A DNA stretch of 64,000 nucleotides from Betaproteobacteria bacterium (GTDB lineage: Bacteria; Pseudomonadota; Gammaproteobacteria; Burkholderiales; Casimicrobiaceae): positions 42,385 to 106,384 of the forward strand of contig JADKKQ010000012.1 in assembly GCA_016720425.1 (NCBI GenBank). The letters are read 5' to 3'. Of this stretch, positions 10,583 through 20,917 are shown in pieces (the first letter of the stretch is position 1; the number at the start of each line of letters is the position of its first letter). The notes under the pieces were generated by a model that had not been told where the DNA came from, made no database searches, and worked only from the letters and a program-made list of their open reading frames with translations. The position numbers and the translations under genes were made by a program.

Positions 10583-11815
10583 ATGGCCGGACCGCTCGCC
10601 CACCTCACCGTCCTCGACCTCTCCCGGGTGCTCGCCGGGCCCTGGTGCACGCAGTTTCTCGCCGACCTCGGCGCCAGCGTCATCAAGATCGAGAAGCCCG
10701 GCACCGGCGACGACACCCGCGCCTGGGGCCCGCCCTGGCTCAAGGACGAGGCGGGCCGCGACACCTCGGAAGCCGCCTACTACCTCGCCTGCAATCGCGG
10801 CAAGCGCTCGGCCGCGGTCGATTTCACCCAGCCCGAAGGCCAGGCGATCGTGCGCGAGCTGGCGGTGCAGGCCGACATCGTGGTCGAGAACTTCCGCGTC
10901 GGCGGATTGGCGAAGTACGGCCTCGACTACGCCAACCTGGCGGCGATCAATACCCGGCTGGTCTATTGCTCGATCACCGGCTTCGGGCAGACCGGACCCT
11001 ACGCCGACCGCGCCGGCTACGATTTCATCATCCAGGGAATGGGCGGCTTCATGAGCGTCACCGGCGAGCGCGACGACCTGCCCGGCGGCGGCCCGCAGAA
11101 GGCGGGCGTCGCGATCGCCGACCTGATGACCGGCATGTACGCGTCGTCGGCCATCCTCGCCGCGATCGCCCAGCGCGAGATCAGCGGGCAGGGCCAGTAC
11201 ATCGACACCTCGCTGCTCGACACCACGGTGGCGATGATGGCGGTGATGAACATGAACTACCTGGTCAGCGGCAAGCCGCCGGGACGGGCCGGCAACGCGC
11301 ACCACAACATCGTTCCCTACCAGGTGTTCGCCTGTGCCGACGGCCACCTGATCCTCGCCGTCGGCAACGACGGCCAGTTCGCGAAGTTCTGCGAAATCGC
11401 CGGCGTCCCGGGCTTTGCCGCCGACCCCCGCTTCGCGACCAACGCCAGCCGGGTCGCGCACCGGGGCCAGCTGGTGCCGCTCGTCGCCGGCGTGCTGCGC
11501 GAGCGCACGCAGCGCGCCTGGCTCGACGCCCTCGAGCCCGCGGGCATTCCCTGCGGCCCGATCAACCGCATCGACCAGGTGTTCGCCGACCCGCAGGTGG
11601 TGGCGCGCGACCTGCGCGTCGACCTTCCGCACCCGCTCGCCGGAAGCGTTCCGCAGGTCGGCAACCCGGTGCGCTTTTCGGCGACGCCGGTGCGCTACGA
11701 AGCGGCGCCGCCGCTGCTGGGCCAGCACACCGCCGAGATCCTGCGCGAGCGCCTCGGGTTCGCCGACCCGGCAATCGACGAACTCGCGCGGCGCGGCGTC
11801 GTCGGCATCCGCTGA
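10583..11815 (+). CDS. CaiB/BaiF-family (class III) CoA-transferase
   Basis: Moves CoA between organic acids without a free acyl-adenylate. The 410-residue protein begins LAHLTVLDLSRVLAGPWCTQ and has the ENFRVGGLAKYGLDY, SITGFGQTGPYADRAGYD and GVAIADLMTGMYASSAIL blocks; the Asp in the last is in the position of the family's catalytic aspartate. The C-terminus carries the usual GIPCGPINRIDQVFADPQV segment. The substrate is unknown: formyl, succinyl and carnitine transferases all look like this. It starts 51 bp after pntB and may be read through from it. Confidence 0.9.
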   Translation: MAGPLAHLTVLDLSRVLAGPWCTQFLADLGASVIKIEKPGTGDDTRAWGPPWLKDEAGRDTSEAAYYLACNRGKRSAAVDFTQPEGQAIVRELAVQADIVVENFRVGGLAKYGLDYANLAAINTRLVYCSITGFGQTGPYADRAGYDFIIQGMGGFMSVTGERDDLPGGGPQKAGVAIADLMTGMYASSAILAAIAQREISGQGQYIDTSLLDTTVAMMAVMNMNYLVSGKPPGRAGNAHHNIVPYQVFACADGHLILAVGNDGQFAKFCEIAGVPGFAADPRFATNASRVAHRGQLVPLVAGVLRERTQRAWLDALEPAGIPCGPINRIDQVFADPQVVARDLRVDLPHPLAGSVPQVGNPVRFSATPVRYEAAPPLLGQHTAEILRERLGFADPAIDELARRGVVGIR

Positions 11816-11849
11816 CCGGCCGCGCGCCGGTGGGCAGCCGGGCACCGGC

Positions 11850-13439
11850 TCAGGGCACGCTCGCCTCGTGCGGCAGCACGACGTTGTCGGCGCGGTGCGG
11901 CACGCGGACGCCGACGCGCATCGCCCACGGAAGCACCTGCCGGTGCAGCGGGATGTGGTTGGTTTCGGCCTGGTGGGCGGACAGCGCCTCGCGGATCATC
12001 CGCAACCGCAGCTCGGGGTCCAGCTCGACCTTGATCCTCGCCGTCAGCGCGTCGAGCTTCGGGTTCGAGGCCCGGCCGTAATTGTGGTCGCCGTCGCCCC
12101 GCCCGTTCCAGGTGGCCAGCACCGGTTGCAGCGTGAAGATCGCGTCCGGCGACGCGCCGTCCCAGCCCAGCAGGTAGGCGCTGGTGTCGCGTCGCTCCAG
12201 CTTCGGGAGGTAGTTCGCCCAGGGCAGCGCGTTGACGCGGGTGTTGACGCCGATCCGGCTCCACATCGCGGCGACCGCCTGGCAGATCTTCTCGTCGTTG
12301 ACGTAGCGGTCGTTCGGGCAGTCGAGCGTGACCTCGAAGCCGCCGGCGTAGCCCGCCGCGGCGAGCAGTCGCTGCGCGGCCTCGCGGTCGAACGGCGGCC
12401 GGCGCTCGAGCTCCGGCGTGGATTGTGCCGGCGACGGCAGCAGCGCGCCGGTGGGCTGCGACAGCCCGCGCATCGTCGTGCGCTGGATGGCGTCGATGTC
12501 GATCGCCCGGTGGAGTGCCTGGCGCACCCGCGGGTCCTGGAACGGGTTCCTGCCCTTGACGCTCGCGTACAGGAGCTCGTCGCGCCCCTGGTCGAGGCCG
12601 AGGAACACGATCCGGTGCTCGGTGCCCGCGACGACCTCGATGCCCGGGGTCTGCCGAAGGCGCGGGACGTCGTGCGGCGGCGGATCGGCGACGAGGTCGA
12701 CGTCCCCCGCGATGAGCGCGGCGACCCGGGCGGCGTCGGAAGGAATCGGCGTGTAGACGACTTCGTCGACGTTACCCTCGAATCGCCTGTCCCTGGCTCC
12801 CCACCAGTGGGGATTCCTGGCCAGCACGGTCTTCGCGTCGGGCTGGCGCGTCTGCAGCACGAAGGGGCCGGTCCCCATCGCCTGCCGGGCGGTGATCGAG
12901 TCGACCCCGACGGCGTCGTCCGGCGGCGTCGCCGCGCGGTTCCTTTCGCACCAGGCGCGGCTCATGATGCCGATCGTCGCCACGTGCTCGAGCAGGATCG
13001 GGTTGGGCCCCGGCGTGACGAATTCGACGGTCCGGTCGTCGATCCGGCGCGCGGTGCCGGCGGCGTCGGCGTGGGCGCGCAGCGGCGAGGTGGCGGAGCG
13101 GGCGCGCTCGTAGCTGAACACCACGTCGTCGGCGGTGAAGGGCGAGCCGTCGGACCACCGGACGCCCGGGCGCAGGCGGAAGCGCCAGGTCGTCGCGTCG
13201 ACCCGCTGCCACGACGTCGCCAGCGCGGGCACCAGCGCCAGCTGCCGGTCGCGGGTGACCAGCGACTCGTAGACCAGCGCATTGAGGTTGCGGGTGAGGC
13301 CGTTGCTCTGCGCGTGCGGGTCCGCCGTCTGCAGGTCGCCGCGGCCGGCCCAACGCAGCGTCCCGGCGGCAGTCTCGTCGGCGAGCGCGGACAGCGTGGC
13401 GGCGACGACGAGGAGCGCGATCAGCGAGGGTCGGTACAT
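11850..13439 (-). CDS. Peptide/opine-type ABC transporter substrate-binding protein (SBP family 5)
   Basis: Periplasmic binding protein of 529 residues with a Sec signal peptide (MYRPSLIALLVVAATLSALA), then the SBP_bac_5 core: TADPHAQSNGLTRNLNALVYESL, WRFRLRPGVRWSDGSPFTADDVVFS near residue 85, and LGWDGASPDAIFTLQP late in the protein. Ligands in this family include oligopeptides, nickel complexes and glutathione. No permease or ATPase gene is adjacent, so its transporter partners are encoded elsewhere. It is divergent from hrpA. Confidence 0.88.
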   Translation of the reverse strand: MYRPSLIALLVVAATLSALADETAAGTLRWAGRGDLQTADPHAQSNGLTRNLNALVYESLVTRDRQLALVPALATSWQRVDATTWRFRLRPGVRWSDGSPFTADDVVFSYERARSATSPLRAHADAAGTARRIDDRTVEFVTPGPNPILLEHVATIGIMSRAWCERNRAATPPDDAVGVDSITARQAMGTGPFVLQTRQPDAKTVLARNPHWWGARDRRFEGNVDEVVYTPIPSDAARVAALIAGDVDLVADPPPHDVPRLRQTPGIEVVAGTEHRIVFLGLDQGRDELLYASVKGRNPFQDPRVRQALHRAIDIDAIQRTTMRGLSQPTGALLPSPAQSTPELERRPPFDREAAQRLLAAAGYAGGFEVTLDCPNDRYVNDEKICQAVAAMWSRIGVNTRVNALPWANYLPKLERRDTSAYLLGWDGASPDAIFTLQPVLATWNGRGDGDHNYGRASNPKLDALTARIKVELDPELRLRMIREALSAHQAETNHIPLHRQVLPWAMRVGVRVPHRADNVVLPHEASVP

Positions 13440-13597
13440 GGGAGCTCCGGCACGGCTCGACGGGGTGGACGGTGGCGCGGCCCGGGGCCAGCCGCGATGA
13501 TAACGTCCACCGGCGGGACGTGGCGCGCGTTAGAATCCGCGCCGCCAAGCGCGTCCGATCGGCGGGCGCCGCGGCCGTAGCCCCCTATCCCCTCCCC

Positions 13598-16500
13598 ATG
13601 CCTGCCCCGGCCCTCGCCTCGCGGCTTCTCGAACTGCTGACCGAAGGCATGGCGGCCGACGCGGTGGCGCTCGCGCGCCGCATCGAGCGGGCGGGCGCGG
13701 CCCGCGCGCCCGCCGCGGAGTGGGCGCGGATCGAAGCGGCGGTGGCGCGATCGGTGGCGCGTCGCCGCGAGCGCGCCGCGCGCAAGCCCGCGATCAGCTA
13801 CCCGCCGGAGCTGCCGGTCGGGGCCCGCGCCGACGACATCGCGGCCGCGATCCGCGACCATCCGGTGGTCATCGTCTGCGGCGAGACCGGGTCCGGCAAG
13901 ACCACGCAGCTGCCCAAGATCTGCCTCGCGGCGGGGCGGGGCGAGCGCGGTCTGATCGGACACACGCAGCCGCGGCGGATCGCCGCCCGCGCGGTGGCGA
14001 CGCGGATCGCGCAGGAGCTCGGCGGCGAGATCGGGGCGGACGTCGGCTACAAGGTTCGCTTCACCGACCACACGCGGCCCGACGCCTACGTCAAGCTGAT
14101 GACCGACGGCATCCTGCTGGCCGAGACCCAGCGCGACCGGCAGCTTCGCGCCTACGACACCCTCATCGTCGACGAGGCGCACGAGCGCAGCCTCAACATC
14201 GACTTCCTGCTGGGGTATCTGCGGCAGCTCGCGGCCGAGCGGCCGGATCTCAGGGTCGTCGTCACCTCGGCCACCATCGACGCCGCGCGCTTTGCGCAGC
14301 ACTTCGCGCTCGGCGACCGGCCGGCGCCGGTGATCGAGGTGTCGGGGCGCACCTATCCGGTGGAGCAGCGCTACCGGCCGCTTAAGTCCGGCGCCGACGA
14401 GGTCGACGACGAGGAGGAGCTCGAGGACGCGATCGTCGCCACGGCCGAGGAACTCTGGCGCGAGGGTCCCGGCGACATCCTGGTCTTCCTGCCAGGGGAG
14501 CGCGAGATCCGCGAGACGGCGGAGCTGCTGCGCCGGGGCCTGCAGCGCCGCCCCTACGCGGCGGCGGTCGAGATCCTGCCGCTGTTCGCGCGGCTCTCGG
14601 TGCCCGAGCAGCAGCGCGTGTTCGCGCCGTCGCGGGGACGGCGGATCGTGCTGGCGACCAACGTCGCCGAGACCTCGCTGACGGTGCCGGGCATCCGCTA
14701 CGTGATCGACGCCGGGCTGGCCCGCGTCAAGCGCTATTCGCTGCGCAACAAGACGACGCTGCTGCAGATCGAGAAGATCTCGCAGGCCGCCGCCAATCAG
14801 CGCGCGGGGCGCTGCGGGCGCGTCGCCGACGGGATCTGCGTCCGGCTCTATGCCGCCGACGACTTTGCCGCGCGACCGCGCTTCACCGACCCCGAGATCC
14901 TGCGCTCGTCGCTGGCTGCCGTGGTGCTGCGCATGGCCGCGCTCGATCTCGGTGCGGTCGAGGCCTTTCCCTTCCTCGACCCGCCGTCGCCGCGCGCGAT
15001 CAGCGACGGCTTCCAGCTGCTGCACGAGCTCGGCGCCGTCGACGGCGAACGCCGGCTGACGGCGCTCGGCCGCGATCTCGCGCGGCTGCCGGTCGACCCG
15101 CGCGTCGGCCGGATGATCCTCGCCGCGAAGGAGCGCCAGTGCGTCGCCGAGACGCTGGTGATCGCCAGCGCGCTGTCGGTGCCCGACCCGCGCGACCGGC
15201 CGCTGGAGAAGCAGCAGGCGGCCGACCAGGCGCACCTGCGCTTTCGCGACGAGCGTTCCGATTTCCTTTCGCTGCTGGCGCTGTGGGAGTTCTTCGACGG
15301 CAAGCTGGCCGAGAAGCTCACGCATCGGCGGCTGGTGGAGGCGTGCCGCGCGCAGTTCGTCTCCTGGCTGCGGCTGCGCGAGTGGCGGGACGTCCACACC
15401 CAGCTGGTCGCCGAAATGGCGGAGCTGGGATGGGAGTGGCCCGCGGCGCTGCCGCGCGAGATCGACAACGCGCGCTACGCGTCGATCCATCAGGTGCTGC
15501 TGGCCGGCTTGCTGGGGAACATCGGGTTGCGCGACGAGGACGGCGAGGGCTACCTCGGCGCCCGCGGCATCCGCTTCCACCTGCATCCCGGATCGGGGCT
15601 GGCGAAGAAGAAGCCCAGGTGGGTGCTCGCCGCCGAGCTGGTCGAGACCTCGCGGCTCTACGCGCGCTGCGCGGGGCGCGTCGAGCCGGATTGGATCGAG
15701 GCGGTCGCGGGCGACCGGGTGACGCGCGACCACTTCGAGCCGCACTGGGACAACGATCGCGGCGAGGTGGTGGCCAGCGAGCGCGTGCAGCTCTACGGGC
15801 TCACGCTGGTGCCGCGCCGGCGCGTGTCGTTCGGCCGCATCGACCCGGTGCTCGCGCATCAGGTGTTCGTGCGCGAGGCGCTGGCGACCGGCGTGCTCGC
15901 CACCCGCGGCAAGTTCGTCGAGCACAACCGGCGGCTGATCGCGGAAGTGGCGGAACTCGAGCACAAGGCGCGACGCCAGGACGTGCTGGTCGACGACGAG
16001 GCGATCGCCGCGTTCTACGCCGCGCGGGTCCCGCCGGAGATCCACTCGCTGGCCGGCTTCGAGCGCTGGCGCGAGACGGCGGAGCGGGACCGGCCGACGC
16101 TGCTGCACCTCACCCGCGAGGCGCTGATGCGGCACGCGGCGGCACAGGTGACGGCCGAGCTCTTCCCCGAGCGGTTGCCGATGGCGGGCGCCGACCTGCC
16201 GCTCAAGTACCGGTTCGCCCCGGGACATCCGCAGGACGGGCTGACGCTGACGGTGCCGCTGCCGCTCCTCAACCAGCTCGACGCGGCGCGGCTGTCGTGG
16301 CTGGTGCCGGGGATGATTCGCGACAAGGTCGCCGCGCATTTCCGCGCATTGCCCAAAGGCCTGCGCAACCGGCTGGTCCCGGTGCCGGAGGCGGTCACCG
16401 CGTTTCTGGAGGCGACCGTCGCCGGCGCCGAACCGCTGCCCGACGCGATCCGCGGTCACCTTCGTGCCCGGCTGGGGGAGGCGCTGCCGGTCGACGCCTG

Positions 16501-17518
16501 GGACGCGATCGAGCTGCCGGCGCACCTGCAGATGAACTTCCGGGTCGTCGACGCGGCGGGGCGCGAGCTCGGCAGCGGGCGCGATCTCGGGCGCCTGCGC
16601 GCCGAGCTCGGCGAGGCGGCGCAGCTGTCGTTTCAGGAGGCCGGCCCGGCGTTCGAACGGCGCGGACTGCGCAGCTGGGACTTCGGTCACCTGCCGGAGA
16701 CGTTGACCGCGGTGAAGGGCGGACGCCGGGTGACCGGCTATCCGGCGCTGGTGGACGACGGCGACAGCGTCTCGCTGGCGCTGCAGGACACCGCGCCGGC
16801 CGCGCTGGCATCGACGCGGGCCGGCGTGCTGCGCCTGATGCGGATCGCGCTCAAGGGGCCGCTGGCGAATTACGACAAGGGCGGCCCGGGCTTCGCGCAG
16901 GCCGCGCTGTTGCTGAAGACGGCGATTCCGACCGACCGGCTGCTGGCCGACGTCGTGGCGTCGATCTGCGACCGCGCCTTCCTCGGCGACGATCCGCTGC
17001 CGCGGACCGAGGCGGCGTTCGCCGAGCAGGTCAAGCGGGGGCGAACACGGCTGCCGGCGGTGGCCGAGGGTGCCGTCCGCCTGCTGGCTGCGATCGCAGC
17101 CGAGCAGCAGGCGCTGACGCAGCGGCTCGCGGCGGCGCCACCGGCGCTGTCCCGGCTGGCGGCGGAACTGCGGCAGCGGCGCGACGCGCTCGTCCACCCG
17201 GGGTTCTTCGCCGCCACGCCCTGGTCGCAGCTCGAGCACCTGCCGCGCTACCTGAAGGCGCTCGACCGGCGCTGGGTCAAGTGCCTCGAGAATCCGGCCC
17301 GCGACGCCCGGCACGCGGCGACGGTGAGCCAGTGGTGGCAGCGCTACCGCGAGCGGTTGGAACGCAACCGGGCGCTGGGTCGCACGGAGCCGGGGCTGGA
17401 GGGCTTCCGCTGGCTGCTGGAGGAGCTCTCGGTGTCGCTGTTCGCGCAGGAGCTGAAGACGCCGCTTCCGGTGTCGCTGAAGCGCGTGGACAGGGCCTGG
17501 ACGGACCTCGGGCAGTGA
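13598..17518 (+). CDS. hrpA: ATP-dependent 3'-5' RNA helicase HrpA
   Basis: DEAH-box helicase (1306 residues; E. coli HrpA is 1300) linked to mRNA processing and rescue of stalled ribosomes. Walker A GETGSGKTTQ lies near residue 95 and the DEAH box (VDEAHERSLNIDFLLGYL) near residue 191. Motif III is SATID and motif VI is QRAGRCGRV; the HA2 and OB-fold regions follow, then the long HrpA-specific C-terminal domain (DUF3418). The ATG at 13598 (MPAPALASRLLELL) is taken as start. A GTG 42 codons upstream is in frame, but that extension looks non-coding. A TAGAAT -10-like hexamer lies at 13531. Confidence 0.94.
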   Translation: MPAPALASRLLELLTEGMAADAVALARRIERAGAARAPAAEWARIEAAVARSVARRRERAARKPAISYPPELPVGARADDIAAAIRDHPVVIVCGETGSGKTTQLPKICLAAGRGERGLIGHTQPRRIAARAVATRIAQELGGEIGADVGYKVRFTDHTRPDAYVKLMTDGILLAETQRDRQLRAYDTLIVDEAHERSLNIDFLLGYLRQLAAERPDLRVVVTSATIDAARFAQHFALGDRPAPVIEVSGRTYPVEQRYRPLKSGADEVDDEEELEDAIVATAEELWREGPGDILVFLPGEREIRETAELLRRGLQRRPYAAAVEILPLFARLSVPEQQRVFAPSRGRRIVLATNVAETSLTVPGIRYVIDAGLARVKRYSLRNKTTLLQIEKISQAAANQRAGRCGRVADGICVRLYAADDFAARPRFTDPEILRSSLAAVVLRMAALDLGAVEAFPFLDPPSPRAISDGFQLLHELGAVDGERRLTALGRDLARLPVDPRVGRMILAAKERQCVAETLVIASALSVPDPRDRPLEKQQAADQAHLRFRDERSDFLSLLALWEFFDGKLAEKLTHRRLVEACRAQFVSWLRLREWRDVHTQLVAEMAELGWEWPAALPREIDNARYASIHQVLLAGLLGNIGLRDEDGEGYLGARGIRFHLHPGSGLAKKKPRWVLAAELVETSRLYARCAGRVEPDWIEAVAGDRVTRDHFEPHWDNDRGEVVASERVQLYGLTLVPRRRVSFGRIDPVLAHQVFVREALATGVLATRGKFVEHNRRLIAEVAELEHKARRQDVLVDDEAIAAFYAARVPPEIHSLAGFERWRETAERDRPTLLHLTREALMRHAAAQVTAELFPERLPMAGADLPLKYRFAPGHPQDGLTLTVPLPLLNQLDAARLSWLVPGMIRDKVAAHFRALPKGLRNRLVPVPEAVTAFLEATVAGAEPLPDAIRGHLRARLGEALPVDAWDAIELPAHLQMNFRVVDAAGRELGSGRDLGRLRAELGEAAQLSFQEAGPAFERRGLRSWDFGHLPETLTAVKGGRRVTGYPALVDDGDSVSLALQDTAPAALASTRAGVLRLMRIALKGPLANYDKGGPGFAQAALLLKTAIPTDRLLADVVASICDRAFLGDDPLPRTEAAFAEQVKRGRTRLPAVAEGAVRLLAAIAAEQQALTQRLAAAPPALSRLAAELRQRRDALVHPGFFAATPWSQLEHLPRYLKALDRRWVKCLENPARDARHAATVSQWWQRYRERLERNRALGRTEPGLEGFRWLLEELSVSLFAQELKTPLPVSLKRVDRAWTDLGQ

Positions 17519-17691
17519 GCGTGAAGAGCCGCCCCGGTGGCGGCGAGAATCCGTGCGTGCTACAGTAGGTTAGCGTTTTTTCGTCCACCCGTTTCGAGAC
17601 TCTCCGGGCCTCGCGCGCGGCGAGGGGCGGGTTTCGCCGGTGCGGCTTCGGACGAGCCCGCGAGCGGCGCCATGGGGATCGTTTTTCACGC

Positions 17692-20112
17692 GTGAACGCA
17701 CTGACCACCGAAGCTGCCGGCCGTCGCCCCGCCCGGGAGATCGCGAAGATCCTCGGCGATTGCCGGGATCTCGCCGTTCACCGGCTGCTGCTCGCGTTCG
17801 GCGAGATGCTCGACCGCGTCGGCGACATGCTGATGGATCGGGCCAGCCGTTCCGACGTGCGCGAGGACCAGACGCTCTATCTCGACACCCGCGGCGCCAT
17901 CGTCGGCGGACGGGCGGCGCTGATGGTCGAGTTCGAGAGGCAGCTGCGCAGTGGCGTCGATGCCCGCATTGCCGGTCGCAGCGAGCCCAAGCCCGATTTC
18001 GCCAAGGTCGACGCGACCAAGCTGACGCTGGTCGACACCGCGGCGATGGACGAGTCGGTCGTCACCGGCAACATCACCCGCGTGGTCGAGAACCAGTGCC
18101 ACGACGAGCTGCAGGTGCTGAATCGTGGATTCGGTCACCTGATGGGGCAGCCGGAGCTCGAGACCGATCGCAACCCTCTCGCCCCGGTAACCATCGTCGA
18201 CGCGTTCGCCGCCGCGCTGAAGCAGAGCAAGCTCGACCAGAGGATCCGCTTCACCATCCTGAAGGAGCTCAACCAGGCGCCGCTGGGCGAGATCGCCGCC
18301 ATCTATGCCGATCTCAACCGCCACCTGATCAACCAGCACGTGGTGCCGGCGGGGGCGCGCGCGTCGATCATCAATCGCAGTTCCGCGGTCGATCGCACCC
18401 GGGCGCTGCGCCCGCAGCCGTCGCCGGCAGCCCATCCGCCGGCCTCGCCGGAAATCGACGTCATGGCCCTTTTCCGGCGCATGTCGGGCGGCGCGCCGGC
18501 GCCGGCGCTGCCGGGAGGCCAGGCCGCGGGGCAGCCGGTGCCCGGCGGGCAGGGCGCCGCCGACTTCGCGCACCCGGCGGGCGGTCCGCGGGCCTACGCG
18601 ATGCCCGAGGGCGGCGATGGACTGCCGCAGATCGAGATGCCGGGGGGCGCTCGCAGCATGTGGATTCCCGCGGGGCCGCTGGCGCCGACCCCCTCCGGCT
18701 ACATCCCCGGGACGCCGATCATCGCCACCCCCGAACTCGGCGAGGGGCTGCACCGCCTGCAGCGCGGCGAGATGGATTTCGACGTGGGCGGCGCGATGGT
18801 GCAGTTCTCCGGCATACCGGAGGGCAAGCACAACGTCCTGCGCGACCTGCAGGAGTCGCCGCTCGGCCGGCGGTCGACGCAGCTCGAGGCGATGACCATC
18901 GAGCTGGTCGCGATGCTGTTCGACTTCATCTTCGACACCCGCGACCTGCCCGACGGCATCAAGGCGCTGCTGGCCCGCCTGCAGATACCGGTGCTGAAGG
19001 CGGCGATGCTCGACGGCGCGTTCTTCGCCAAGAAGTCGCACCCGTCCCGCGTGCTGGTCAACGCCCTGGCCAACGCGGGGCTCGGCTGGTCGCCGTCGAT
19101 GGGCAGCGCCGATCCGCTGTACAAGAAGCTCGAAGAGATCGTCCACCGCATTCTCAACGACTTCACCGACAACCTGTCGCTGTTCGACGAGTTGCGCGAG
19201 GATCTCGCGCAGTTCCTCGCCGCCGAGGAAGCGACCGCGGAAGCGAACATCTCCAGCTCGGCGGACGAGGTCAACCTGCGCGATCGGCGGCAGATCGCCG
19301 CCGAGGTCGCGAAGGCCGAGGTCGAGCGCCGCATCGGCAGCCACCCGGTGCCGCAGTTCCTGGCCGACTTCCTGCGCCGGCAGTGGGTGCCGGCGCTGGA
19401 AGGTGTCCACGCGCACGACGGCGAGGACAGCGACGCGTGGGGCCAGTCGGTCTCGACGCTCGACGATCTCGTCTGGAGCGTCCAGCCGAAGAAGACGACC
19501 GAAGACCGCAAGCACCTGGTGGCGATGCTGCCGTCGCTGCTGAAGCGCATGGCGGTCGGGACGCGCGCGGGGCATTGGCCGCCCGAAGACCGCGAGCGTT
19601 TCATGTCCAACCTGGTCGAGGCGCACGCGGCGGCGGTCAAGCCGTCGCTCGCGTCGGTCGAATTGCCGACGATGGCGGTGGCCGAGCAGGCGCGGATCGT
19701 CGCCGTGCAGGCGAAGGCCGCCGGCGACGAGGTCGCGGCGGCCAAGGCCGAGCAGCTCGTCGTGGCGATGACCGCCGCCGAGCCGGAGCCGGCGGCGCCG
19801 GAGCCGGAAGTCATCGAGGATCACTATCTCGAGATCGCGCAGAGCCTCGAGCGCGGCATGTGGATCGAGTTCGAGGCCGACGACGGGCAGCTCGCGTTCG
19901 CCAAGCTCGCCTGGGTGAGCCCGCTGCGCGGCACCTACCTCTTCACCAACCGGCAGGGCCAGAAGGCGCTGTCGATGACCGCCGAAGAACTCGCCGAGCG
20001 CTTCCGCAACGACCAGGCACGCCTGGTCGAGGCCGAGCCGCTGCTCGACCGCGCGCTGTCGAGCGTCATGGCCTCGTTCGGCGAAAAGTACCCGGAGCCC
20101 GAGGCCGCATAG
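17692..20112 (+). CDS. DUF1631 family protein
   Basis: Large (806 residues), probably cytoplasmic protein of a family common in beta- and gammaproteobacteria and of unknown biochemical role. DUF1631 features are visible: NALTTEAAGRRP start, LLLAFGEMLDRVGDMLMDRA, a proline/glycine-rich linker around residues 240-330, the LIDFIFDTRDLPD-like block (MLFDFIFDTRDLPDGIKALL) and HPSRVLVNALANAGLGW. The C-terminal 90 residues (GMWIEFEADDGQLAFAKLAWVSPLRGTYLF) resemble a PilZ-like beta-barrel. The start is GTG with only a weak ribosome site. Upstream lies a GCCGCC/GGCGGC hairpin that may end hrpA transcription. Confidence 0.85.
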   Translation: MNALTTEAAGRRPAREIAKILGDCRDLAVHRLLLAFGEMLDRVGDMLMDRASRSDVREDQTLYLDTRGAIVGGRAALMVEFERQLRSGVDARIAGRSEPKPDFAKVDATKLTLVDTAAMDESVVTGNITRVVENQCHDELQVLNRGFGHLMGQPELETDRNPLAPVTIVDAFAAALKQSKLDQRIRFTILKELNQAPLGEIAAIYADLNRHLINQHVVPAGARASIINRSSAVDRTRALRPQPSPAAHPPASPEIDVMALFRRMSGGAPAPALPGGQAAGQPVPGGQGAADFAHPAGGPRAYAMPEGGDGLPQIEMPGGARSMWIPAGPLAPTPSGYIPGTPIIATPELGEGLHRLQRGEMDFDVGGAMVQFSGIPEGKHNVLRDLQESPLGRRSTQLEAMTIELVAMLFDFIFDTRDLPDGIKALLARLQIPVLKAAMLDGAFFAKKSHPSRVLVNALANAGLGWSPSMGSADPLYKKLEEIVHRILNDFTDNLSLFDELREDLAQFLAAEEATAEANISSSADEVNLRDRRQIAAEVAKAEVERRIGSHPVPQFLADFLRRQWVPALEGVHAHDGEDSDAWGQSVSTLDDLVWSVQPKKTTEDRKHLVAMLPSLLKRMAVGTRAGHWPPEDRERFMSNLVEAHAAAVKPSLASVELPTMAVAEQARIVAVQAKAAGDEVAAAKAEQLVVAMTAAEPEPAAPEPEVIEDHYLEIAQSLERGMWIEFEADDGQLAFAKLAWVSPLRGTYLFTNRQGQKALSMTAEELAERFRNDQARLVEAEPLLDRALSSVMASFGEKYPEPEAA

Positions 20113-20131
20113 GCGTTCCGTTCCCGTTCCC

Positions 20132-20917
20132 GTGTCCGTTCCCGTGCAACACCTCCGCATCGGCGCGCTGATCATCGGCGACGAGATCCTATCGGGCAAG
20201 CGGCAGGACCGGCACTTCGCGCACGTGGTCGAGGTCCTCGCCCGCCGCGGGCTGAAGCTCGCCTGGGCGCGCTACGAGGGGGACGACCGCGCGCGCCTCG
20301 CCGCGGTGCTGCGCGAGACCTTCGCCGCCGGCGATCTGGTGTTCAGCTGCGGCGGTGTCGGCGCGACGCCGGACGACCACACGCGCCAGGCGGCGGCCCT
20401 GGCGCTCGGGGTCCCGTTGCTGCGGCATCCCGAGGCGGTCGCCGAACTCGAGGCGCAGTTCGGGCGCGACGCCTATCCGAACCGCATCCGGATGACCGAG
20501 TTTCCCGAGGGCAGCGCGATCATTCCCAATCCGGTGAACCGTGTCGCCTCGTTCTCGATCCGGCACCACCACTTCTTTCCGGGCTTTCCGCAGATGGCCT
20601 GGCCGATGCTCGACTGGGTGCTCGCCACCCGCTATCCGGATCTGGTCGCGACGCCCGACGGCGAGCGGGCGATCGTCGTCTACGGCGCCGGCGAGAGCCA
20701 GCTGCTGCCGCTGATGGAAGACAACGTGCGCCGGTATCCGCAGTTGCGGCTCTTCAGCCTGCCCTCGCTGGCGCCGAACGGCGAACGGCGGATCGAGCTC
20801 GGCGTGAAGGGCGACCCGCAGACACTCGACGCCGCCATCGCGCACCTGATCGCCGGCGTGGAAGCGGGCGGCTTCCGCTGGGAGCACGACCGGGGTGCCG
20901 GCGCCGGGGCGCCGTGA
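20132..20917 (+). CDS. CinA N-terminal / molybdopterin-binding (MoCF) domain protein
   Basis: A 261-residue protein with the MoaB/Mog fold: IGALIIGDEILSGKRQD at the N-terminus and SCGGVGATPDDHTRQAAALAL near residue 70. These match the N-terminal domain of CinA/YfaY-type proteins. It lacks the C-terminal nicotinamide-nucleotide deamidase domain of full CinA, so it is the stand-alone form, with uncertain substrate. The start is GTG (20132); a second in-frame GTG lies 12 bp downstream. Its stop overlaps the GTG start of the MaoC gene (GTGA), indicating translational coupling. Confidence 0.85.
   Translation: MSVPVQHLRIGALIIGDEILSGKRQDRHFAHVVEVLARRGLKLAWARYEGDDRARLAAVLRETFAAGDLVFSCGGVGATPDDHTRQAAALALGVPLLRHPEAVAELEAQFGRDAYPNRIRMTEFPEGSAIIPNPVNRVASFSIRHHHFFPGFPQMAWPMLDWVLATRYPDLVATPDGERAIVVYGAGESQLLPLMEDNVRRYPQLRLFSLPSLAPNGERRIELGVKGDPQTLDAAIAHLIAGVEAGGFRWEHDRGAGAGAP

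Noticed and set aside
13421..17314. Very long open frame antisense to hrpA
   Set aside because: High GC keeps antisense frames free of stops. Its product is rich in Arg/Gln/His with no motif, while the sense frame has full helicase motifs.
17530..17552. GCCGCC/GGCGGC hairpin after hrpA as a terminator
   Set aside because: The stem is good but no T-run follows directly, so it is only mentioned with the DUF1631 gene.
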